Positions 57,914 through 64,000 of a stretch of DNA of 64,000 nucleotides are shown one piece after another; positions within the stretch are counted from its first letter, which is position 1, and every line of letters begins with the position of its first letter. Location of the stretch: contig NZ_JBFAPI010000001.1 in the NCBI RefSeq assembly GCF_040676615.1, positions 682,001 through 746,000 of the forward strand, given 5' to 3'. The notes beneath the pieces are model-generated. The model was not told the origin of the DNA. It was given only the letters and a program-made list of their open reading frames with translations, and did no database searches. Source of the stretch: Asanoa sp040676615. Lineage in GTDB: Bacteria; Actinomycetota; Actinomycetes; Mycobacteriales; Micromonosporaceae. Made by a program: the position numbers and the translations under genes.

Positions 57914-59062
57914 TCATCGGGCCGCGGTGTCCTTGGTGAAGCACTTGCTGATGTTCTGCTCGCCCGGGCGGCCCAGGAAGTCCATCGGCGACTTGCTCGA
58001 CGGCTTGGCCTTCGGGTCGGCGTCCAGGTTGATCATCCAGAAGTAGATGCCGCCGAGGTCGCGGTCTTCCATCACTCGGCAAGCGGCGTCGAACCAGCGT
58101 TGCTGGATCTCCGGCTTGATCGAGCCGTTGGTGTGCGGCGACCAGGGCTCCTTGTAGGCGCCGGGGCGGGCGCCGATCGCGACCTCGGCCAGCACCAGGT
58201 CGGAGAGCTTGCCGTCGCCGCGGCCGTCGTCGAGCCAATCGTTCCAGCCGTCGACCAGCTTGGTCACCGTGGCGGTGTCGCTGACCCGGATCGGGGGGTA
58301 GGCGTCGACCGACAGCGTGATGCCGGTCGCCGGGCCGGTCTTCTTGAGGCGGTCGTGGTTGGCGCTGTAGTCGATCTCGCCCGAGAAGGCGGCCTTGACG
58401 CCGGTGGCGACCGTCTTCCAGCCCGTGGTGTTGCTCTCCAGCGAGGTCAGTTCGGTGCCGACGACGAACGTGGCGACCTTGGCGGCTGCGGCGACCTTGG
58501 CGTATTTGACCAGCATGTCGCGGTAGGAGGCGAACCACTTGGTGCGGTCGGCGGGGCGGATCGAGCCGCGCCACATGTCGGGGTCGTCCTTGGTCAGGTT
58601 GCGCTCGTTGAGCATCGGCCGGATGTTGGTGCGCAGGTCGCGCTTGTTGGCCTCGTCGAGCACGAGCGCCAGCCGGGCCGGCGACGGGGTGATCGGGTCG
58701 TCCATCCGGACCGCGTTGGCGTAGGCCGAGTCCATCACGAACGAGAACGAGATGGAGACCGCGTTGGCGCCGAGCGACACCACGTGGTCGAGGATCTTCT
58801 GGGCCTTCGCGCGTACGACCTGGTCGGTGTCGTTCGGGTTGTTCTCCCAGTAGATCGCGATGCCGTGCTGGCGCATCCCGGGCTGCCACGGGTCGCGCAC
58901 CTTGGCCACCGTCGGCGCGTCGGGAGCGCCCGAAGCGGTCGAGCCCCCCGGGGGCGCCTGCGACAGCCGGGTCATCGGGTCGCCGCCGCCGGACGAGCAG
59001 CCGGCCGCCAGCAGCACCGCGGCGCAGCCGGCCGCGGCCCACCCGCGCACGAAGGCCCTCAT
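57914..59062 (-). CDS. GH113-like glycoside hydrolase lipoprotein
   Basis: 382 residues. Lipoprotein signal with lipobox LAAGC (Cys22). A TIM-barrel domain follows: GIAIYWENNP, LGANAVSISFSFVMDS, RTNIRPMLNER, VVGTELTSLE (likely acid/base Glu) and LVLAEVAIGARPGA (likely nucleophile Glu), the pattern of GH113 beta-mannanase-like enzymes. Membrane-anchored on the outer face, it would trim or remodel the polymer made by the upstream synthase. ATGA overlap with the GT2 gene. Confidence 0.75.
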   Translation of the reverse strand: MRAFVRGWAAAGCAAVLLAAGCSSGGGDPMTRLSQAPPGGSTASGAPDAPTVAKVRDPWQPGMRQHGIAIYWENNPNDTDQVVRAKAQKILDHVVSLGANAVSISFSFVMDSAYANAVRMDDPITPSPARLALVLDEANKRDLRTNIRPMLNERNLTKDDPDMWRGSIRPADRTKWFASYRDMLVKYAKVAAAAKVATFVVGTELTSLESNTTGWKTVATGVKAAFSGEIDYSANHDRLKKTGPATGITLSVDAYPPIRVSDTATVTKLVDGWNDWLDDGRGDGKLSDLVLAEVAIGARPGAYKEPWSPHTNGSIKPEIQQRWFDAACRVMEDRDLGGIYFWMINLDADPKAKPSSKSPMDFLGRPGEQNISKCFTKDTAAR

Positions 59063-60603
59063 ATCGGCTTCGCGATGACGACGAACTGCTGCTGGCCGCC
59101 GCGCAGGTAGCGGATCAGGCCGCGGACGGCGCCGATCCCTTCCATCAGCGAGAAGATCGGCACCAGCAGGATGACCGCGATCCCTTCCCACCACCGGTAT
59201 TTGGCGCGCCGGGAGACGCTCACGTTGATCCGTAGCCCCTCGGAGTAGAGCCAGATGGCGTAGGCCATGTTGAGCGCCCAGATCGGCAGCACCAGCAGCG
59301 TGATCGGCACCGTGTCGAACGAGCCGAGCACCCAGCCGATCAGCAGGATCGTGCCGATGTGCTGCAGCGGGCTGATCACCCAGGTGAACGTCGAGTAGCC
59401 GATGTAGAGGCGGTCGCGCAGCGGGATCCGCTCGTCGAGCGCCAGCCCGATCAGGCCCCAGGCCCATCGCTCGCGTTGGCGGAAGAAGTCGCGCACGGTC
59501 GCCGGTGAGGCGCCGTAACAGCGGCCGGCGAACCAGGCGCTGCGGCCGGGGTAGCGGCGGCTGAAGACGAGCGCGAACTGGGCGTCTTCGACGATCGCCT
59601 CGGGACCGAAGTCCCAGCCGATCTCGGCCTCCACCGAGGCCCGCACGAGCAGCAACTCGCCGTGCACGCCGCCGAGCGGGTGGCCACTGCCGGTGAACGC
59701 CGAGTAGACCGTGACGTCGGCGATCGGCCGGCTCGCGTCGGCCAGCCAGGTCAGCTTGCTGCGGGCGTGCTCGCGGGGGTAGGTCAGGATGCCCTGCGCG
59801 AGGTGGCAGGCCTTGTCGCCGAGGCCGCGCTGCTGCTCGATGAGGCGGGCGATGGCGATCGCGGTGTCGAGGCCGACGCCGGTGTCGTCGTCCATGTGGA
59901 GCACCCAGACGTCGTCGCGGTCTTCGTGCTGGGCGATCCGCAACTCGTGGGCGTAGTTGTTGGCGCGCGACTTGAACTTGGTGCGGTTGACCGTGTGGTA
60001 GCTGCGCGGCACGGTGACGACCCGGATGTAGCGGCTGATCTCGCCCAGCTTGTGGATCTTCTCAGCGGCCTCGCAGCCCTCTTCGATGACCACGTCGACG
60101 CGCAGCTTCGGGAAGCACTCGGGCAGGTAGGTGATGTAGGAGTGGACGACCCGGTCGAGGGCCGGGTAGGTGTCGTTCCGGCCGATCGTCGGCACCACCA
60201 CCACGAGCCGGTCGCGCGAGCGGATGACCGTGCCGTCCGCGGCGGTGAGCCGGTCGCGGCGCAGCCGCCGCCGGGTGACCAGGGCGCCGACCAGCCCGAC
60301 GATCGTGCCGATCACCGGGTAGGTCCAGAGGATCGTCACCACGGCGCCGAGCGGGCCGGTCGAGTGGACGCTGAGCAGCAGGGTGATCGTCAGCACGGCG
60401 ACGAACCAGACGGCGAGCGGCCACATCCGCGGCAGCCACCCGGCGTGCCGCTGCGCCATCGTGGTCGCCCGGGTCGTGATCGGCATCCGGACGGCCGGCA
60501 TGACCTGTGTCTCGCCGTGGTGGGGGTGCTGCTGCTGGCGCGGGATGATCTGGGTGCGCTCACCCGGGTCGTCGCTGCGGGTGGCGGCGACGTGCGTGGT
60601 CAC
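59059..60603 (-). CDS. Membrane GT2 glycan synthase, egghead/CslA-like
   Basis: 514 residues. Two N-terminal membrane helices, then a processive GT-A domain: the UDP/GDP-sugar and metal motif DDD at 238-240 (LHMDDDTGVG), ED at 339-340 (IVEDAQF) and QRERW at 376-380. Three or four C-terminal helices follow. The region around VNRTKFKSRANNYAHELR and HMDDD resembles the egghead (beta-1,4-mannosyltransferase) branch more than bacterial cellulose synthase. GTG 60603 overlaps the upstream stop (GTGA). Confidence 0.82.
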   Translation of the reverse strand: MTTHVAATRSDDPGERTQIIPRQQQHPHHGETQVMPAVRMPITTRATTMAQRHAGWLPRMWPLAVWFVAVLTITLLLSVHSTGPLGAVVTILWTYPVIGTIVGLVGALVTRRRLRRDRLTAADGTVIRSRDRLVVVVPTIGRNDTYPALDRVVHSYITYLPECFPKLRVDVVIEEGCEAAEKIHKLGEISRYIRVVTVPRSYHTVNRTKFKSRANNYAHELRIAQHEDRDDVWVLHMDDDTGVGLDTAIAIARLIEQQRGLGDKACHLAQGILTYPREHARSKLTWLADASRPIADVTVYSAFTGSGHPLGGVHGELLLVRASVEAEIGWDFGPEAIVEDAQFALVFSRRYPGRSAWFAGRCYGASPATVRDFFRQRERWAWGLIGLALDERIPLRDRLYIGYSTFTWVISPLQHIGTILLIGWVLGSFDTVPITLLVLPIWALNMAYAIWLYSEGLRINVSVSRRAKYRWWEGIAVILLVPIFSLMEGIGAVRGLIRYLRGGQQQFVVIAKPI

Positions 60604-62180
60604 GAGGGGTCCTTCCGGGTCAGCAGCGCGACGGTGTAGCCCGTCGTCCACCAGCTGCCGGCGACATCATAACGTTCCTGCAGGACGGCCTTCTTGGTTC
60701 CGTCGAGCTCGTCGAGCGGCTCCTGGTAGTCGCCCAGCCGCAGCACCCAGATCCGCTTCGTGTCGCCGAGGCGGGCGGCCACGTCCTGGTGCTCGCTGGA
60801 GACCATCCAGCCGTCGGTACGCATCGGGCGGTCGACCAGCAGGTCGGTGGGGCGCTTCCCGGGCGGCAGGTAGTGCGCGATGACGTCGCGGTTGAGCACA
60901 CCCGGGCCGCGGTCGGTGAGCCCGTAGACGATCCCGTCGCCCTGCTCGTAGTCGTGTTCGATCAGCGCGACGACGGCCTTGGTGTCCTGGTAGCGGAACG
61001 CGGGCTTGCGCACCTCGACCTGACCCGGCAGGGCGAGCACGGCCAGCGCGGCCATCGTCGCGATCGCCGTGACCAGCCCGCGCTTGGCGAGCAGGATGCC
61101 GACCAGCACGGCCCAGCCGACGATCGTGTAGAGCACGTAGCGCTGCTGCCAGATGTGGGTGACCGAACCGAGCGCCATCAGCAGCGCCACCGGCAGCAGG
61201 CCGAGGCAGATCGCCACCACCGCGCCGCGCTCGCGGGAGATCGCCGCCATGCCAAGACCCATGATCGCGCCACCGATCAGCGCACCGCCGAAGAACTCCA
61301 GGCCGTAGGCCTCGATGCCGTGCAGGTCGGTGAAGGGGATCCAGCCGATCTGGGTGCCCTGTTGCCGCCGGCCGATCAGCACGATGGGAATCAGCGGTAA
61401 CAGCCCGGCGAACGCGCTGGGCGTCCAGCGCCACAGCAGCTTGCGGTGGGTGATCAGCACCGCCAGGCCGTGCGCGGCGAGCATCAGCAACGCGACCAGG
61501 TGCATCAGACCGACGGCGGCAACCGCGGCGGCGTACGCGAGCGCGATGCCGAGCGTGAAGCCGCCGAGCATCCGGATCAGCAGCAGCGTCGCCACCGCCG
61601 CGAAGAAGGTGGCCAGCGCGTAGGGCCGGGCCTCCTGCCCGAACCGCGTGGTGATCGGCAGGATCGCGAAGGTGAGCCCGGCGAGCAGGCCGATCTTGTG
61701 CGAGCCCAGCCGGTTGCCGATCAGGCCGACGACCGCCGCGGCGCCGGCCATCGCCAGCGTCGAGGGCAGCCGCAGCGACAGGTCGGAGTCGCCGAAGACG
61801 GTCGTCCAGAGGCGGATCAGCACGTAGTAGGGGCCGATCGTCGCGTCGGTGCCCTTGAGCTGGAGCCACAACTCCGACCAGGAGACGGTGGTGTTGCCCC
61901 AGGTGGCCAACTCGTCGGCCCACAACCCGGCGCGGGTCAGGCTGATCAGGCACAGCGACAGGGTCGCGAGGGCCGGGGCGATCCAGGCGATCCGCGACTG
62001 CCAGGCCGCCCGGCGCCGGCGGCGCTCCTCTTCCTCCTGGCTCGGCGACTTGGGCAGCAACATGGTCGCGTCGGTCGGCGGGTCGAACGTGTTGACCATG
62101 CCGACCCGCCGGGGCAGCGGAATGTGCACCTCGCCGTTGGGCGTGGTCACCGGGAGCTGGGAGCGGGCCGGGCTAGTCAT
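60600..62180 (-). CDS. GT39-like polytopic glycosyltransferase
   Basis: 526 residues with 10-12 membrane helices after a charged cytosolic N-terminus (QEEEERRRRRAAW). The first extracellular loop has RAGLWADELATWG, whose Asp-Glu is the conserved acidic site of GT-C (GT39/PMT-like) enzymes. FGQEARPYALATFF is a second conserved loop. A soluble domain of ~140 residues ends the protein. It probably uses a polyprenyl-phosphate sugar outside the membrane. ATG 62180 overlaps the excalibur gene end. Confidence 0.82.
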   Translation of the reverse strand: MTSPARSQLPVTTPNGEVHIPLPRRVGMVNTFDPPTDATMLLPKSPSQEEEERRRRRAAWQSRIAWIAPALATLSLCLISLTRAGLWADELATWGNTTVSWSELWLQLKGTDATIGPYYVLIRLWTTVFGDSDLSLRLPSTLAMAGAAAVVGLIGNRLGSHKIGLLAGLTFAILPITTRFGQEARPYALATFFAAVATLLLIRMLGGFTLGIALAYAAAVAAVGLMHLVALLMLAAHGLAVLITHRKLLWRWTPSAFAGLLPLIPIVLIGRRQQGTQIGWIPFTDLHGIEAYGLEFFGGALIGGAIMGLGMAAISRERGAVVAICLGLLPVALLMALGSVTHIWQQRYVLYTIVGWAVLVGILLAKRGLVTAIATMAALAVLALPGQVEVRKPAFRYQDTKAVVALIEHDYEQGDGIVYGLTDRGPGVLNRDVIAHYLPPGKRPTDLLVDRPMRTDGWMVSSEHQDVAARLGDTKRIWVLRLGDYQEPLDELDGTKKAVLQERYDVAGSWWTTGYTVALLTRKDPS

Positions 62181-62718
62181 TCGGCCCACACGCGATGCCG
62201 TCGCCGTCGCGATCCAGGCCGTGCCGGTCGCGCCCGCCCGTGATCTTGAGCTGCTTGAACCCGCGGTCGCGGAGCCAGGCACATTTGTCGGTCACGCCGG
62301 ACGGAAACTGCCATGGCACACAGACATCGCGGTCGCCGTAGGCGTGGTCACAGCCGTCGGTGCCCTCGGGGATGGTCACACCGGCGGTCGGCGACGGCCC
62401 GACCGCCCGCGGCTTCGCGTTGGGCTGGTCGGCGAACTCGTGGATGTAGGGCGGCGGCGCGCTGGCGGCGCCGGCCGGCTGCGGCTGGTCGCCGCCCGGG
62501 TCCGGCGCGGGGCCGCCCCCGGTGTCGGCGGCGGTGTCGTCGGCCGGCGCGGCGGCGGTGCTGCCGTCCCGCCAGAGGCCACCTCCGTCGCCACCGCCGG
62601 CCACGAGCAGGGCGGCGACGCCGACGACGAGCACCACCAGCACCGCCGCGATGCCGATGCGATCACGGCGGCTGCGACCCCGCACCCACCCGGCGAGGGC
62701 CTGGTACCAACGACTCAT
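62173..62718 (-). CDS. Membrane-anchored excalibur-domain protein
   Basis: 181 residues. Short cytosolic start, one membrane helix (IAAVLVVLVVGVAALLVAGG), a disordered Pro/Ala/Gly-rich linker, and a C-terminal extracellular excalibur calcium-binding motif (DRDGDGIACG), plus CDHAYGDRDVCVPWQFPSGV. The second block resembles a small Cys-paired extracellular module. It could help anchor wall polymers. ATGA overlap with the upstream oxidase gene. Confidence 0.82.
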   Translation of the reverse strand: MSRWYQALAGWVRGRSRRDRIGIAAVLVVLVVGVAALLVAGGGDGGGLWRDGSTAAAPADDTAADTGGGPAPDPGGDQPQPAGAASAPPPYIHEFADQPNAKPRAVGPSPTAGVTIPEGTDGCDHAYGDRDVCVPWQFPSGVTDKCAWLRDRGFKQLKITGGRDRHGLDRDGDGIACGPND

Positions 62719-64000
62719 CCGAGCTTGACCCACTTGGCGACCGACGGCACACCGCTGGCGTTGTGGACGAAGAGCATGTACCACCCGGGCGGAGCCATGT
62801 TGGGGTTGCTCGTCACGTTCAGGTCGATGGTGTTGGTGCCCTTGATCGACAGCGGCAACTCGACGAACCGCTGGTTGGGGTCGGACGAGTGGGTCACGGC
62901 CGCCGGCCGGATCAGCGAGGCCCGGGTGATCGCCGAGTCGGTGGTGATCCGCTGCGTGCTGCCGTACGCCCAGTTGGTGTTGGCCACGGTCTTGATCTGC
63001 GGCCGGGCGCCCTTGAACAGGTAGGGCGGCGAGTAGATGGAGATCCGGGTGTCGAACGTGGCGTTGCCCGGGTTGTCGCCGACCGCCATCACCCGCCCGT
63101 CGGGCAGCAGGAACGCCGACGAGTGGTAGGTGCGCGGCACCGGGTCGGTGGCCATGCCGGACTTGAAGGTGTTGGTGGTCGGGTCGAAGATCGACGCCTC
63201 GAAGACGGGGTCGGCCCGGTTGTGCATGCCGCCGCCGGTCTCGAAGACGGTGCCGTCGGGCAGCGCCACCAGCGAGACGTACATCTTGCCCTGGTCACCG
63301 GTCTGCGGCGCGCCGCCGGTCAGCGTGCCCTGCGGCAGCAGCGGACCGGGCTGGTAGCGCGGGCTGGCCGCCTTCAGGTCGATGATGTCGGTCGACCGGC
63401 CGGCGGTGGCGCCCGTGTCGCCGTTGCCGCCGCCCACGGTGAGGACGCGCTGCTGCTGGGCGGGCGGGAGCAGCACGCTCATCGACTGGTCGCGCTCGTC
63501 CTTGTTCTGCAGGCCCGGGACGTCGGTGATGGTGCCGGCGCCGTAGTTGTAGATGGACGCGCCGGTGCCGGGCAGGCCGTTGCCGAACGTGTGGCTGCCG
63601 GTGTAGAACAGCCGGCCGTCCTGCATCAGCACCATCGACGGGTAGAGACCCCACCATGCCCAGGTCTGCTTCGTCTGGTCCATCGGCAGCCACTTCTTCT
63701 GGGCCGCGCTGAAGTAGTCGGTGGTCGTGGTGCCGGTGGAGTCTTCGCCGAGGCCGCCGAGCGAGATGATGTCGCCGTTGCCGAGCATCGTGGCCGACGG
63801 GTACCAGTGGCCGGCCAGCATGTCGTTGACCCGGGTGTATTTGTTGGTGGCCGGGTCGAAGATGTAGGAGTTCTTCAACCCCTTGTAGCCCACGGTGCCG
63901 TCGGCGCTCGGATAGTCCTTGTTGCCGCCCATCACCAGCACCTTGCCGTCGCTCAACTGCACGTGCCCGGAGCAGAACAGGTCGACCGGCGTGGCGACGT
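62715..64000 (-). CDS. Galactose-oxidase/GlxA-like radical copper oxidase, 5' end outside the window
   Basis: About 428 codons are visible; the N-terminus lies beyond position 64000. Kelch repeats carry all signature residues of AA5 radical-copper oxidases: FCSGH has the Cys for the Tyr-Cys cofactor, GHWYPSAT its Tyr, RTYHSSAF the axial Tyr and ligand His, and THSSDPNQR the second His, with a DUF1929 C-terminal domain. In Streptomyces the relative GlxA acts on the glycan made by CslA at hyphal tips. Its overlap with downstream glycosyltransferase genes supports the same role here. Confidence 0.87.
   Translation of the reverse strand, partial: VATPVDLFCSGHVQLSDGKVLVMGGNKDYPSADGTVGYKGLKNSYIFDPATNKYTRVNDMLAGHWYPSATMLGNGDIISLGGLGEDSTGTTTTDYFSAAQKKWLPMDQTKQTWAWWGLYPSMVLMQDGRLFYTGSHTFGNGLPGTGASIYNYGAGTITDVPGLQNKDERDQSMSVLLPPAQQQRVLTVGGGNGDTGATAGRSTDIIDLKAASPRYQPGPLLPQGTLTGGAPQTGDQGKMYVSLVALPDGTVFETGGGMHNRADPVFEASIFDPTTNTFKSGMATDPVPRTYHSSAFLLPDGRVMAVGDNPGNATFDTRISIYSPPYLFKGARPQIKTVANTNWAYGSTQRITTDSAITRASLIRPAAVTHSSDPNQRFVELPLSIKGTNTIDLNVTSNPNMAPPGWYMLFVHNASGVPSVAKWVKLG

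Overview
The window is very GC-rich, gene-dense, actinomycete-type DNA. Starts are frequently GTG, many genes are joined by ATGA or GTGA overlaps, and there are SARP, AfsR-like and LuxR/LAL regulators, an ECF sigma factor, a [NiFe] hydrogenase of the actinobacterial high-affinity type and a galactose-oxidase-like cell-surface enzyme. This fits a filamentous actinomycete; Micromonosporaceae is my best guess, not a demonstrated assignment. I found no rRNA, tRNA, CRISPR array or insertion sequence.

Left part (1-18.5 kb): the 3' end of an ice-binding-type (DUF3494) surface protein with long repeat stalks and an LPTTG sortase signal; a HAD hydrolase; an overlapping ECF sigma/cupin/SDR/MFS operon; the wreck of a metallo-beta-lactamase-fold gene; small unknown proteins and an atypical SDR; a HEPN-domain protein; GtrA; a divergent zinc dehydrogenase/IlvD-Edd dehydratase pair; a secreted coiled-coil protein; an MFS exporter; a GH3 glycosidase coupled to a gamma-glutamylcyclotransferase-like gene; and a secreted SGNH hydrolase.

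Centre (18.5-32.0 kb): a complete group 1h (formerly group 5) [NiFe] hydrogenase locus. hypA-hypB point left. Rightwards run hhyS, hhyL, a NifU-like gene that has lost its second cysteine, three actinobacterial accessory genes, a 39-residue membrane micro-protein, the maturation protease, a HypC-HypF fusion, a second free-standing hypC, hypD, hypE and a DUF6390-type gene. Most junctions overlap by 4 nt, so this is probably one long transcript. The locus should make and mature an enzyme that scavenges trace H2.

Right-centre (32-53.3 kb): two SARP-family regulators, one preceded by three 11-bp-period heptamer repeats that look like a SARP operator; a serine hydrolase operon; a tyrosine-phosphatase-like protein; an SPW-repeat membrane protein behind a near-consensus iron box; a baeRF/Rv2629-like protein; an APC permease; a phosphotransferase; a two-domain cell-wall hydrolase; an HTH/NB-ARC/TPR regulator; an SDR-DUF427-SDR operon; and a LAL regulator.

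Right end (53.3-64 kb): a divergent pair, an HTH/FHA protein and a 1109-residue NACHT-LRR (NLR-like) protein, with visibly less GC-saturated codons; this is the best candidate for an uncharacterised defence or signalling module. Then a minus-strand overlapping operon encodes a radical-copper (galactose-oxidase/GlxA-like) protein, an excalibur protein, a GT39-like membrane protein, an egghead/CslA-like GT2 synthase and a GH113-like lipoprotein. It is most easily read as an extracellular glycan synthesis and modification system.
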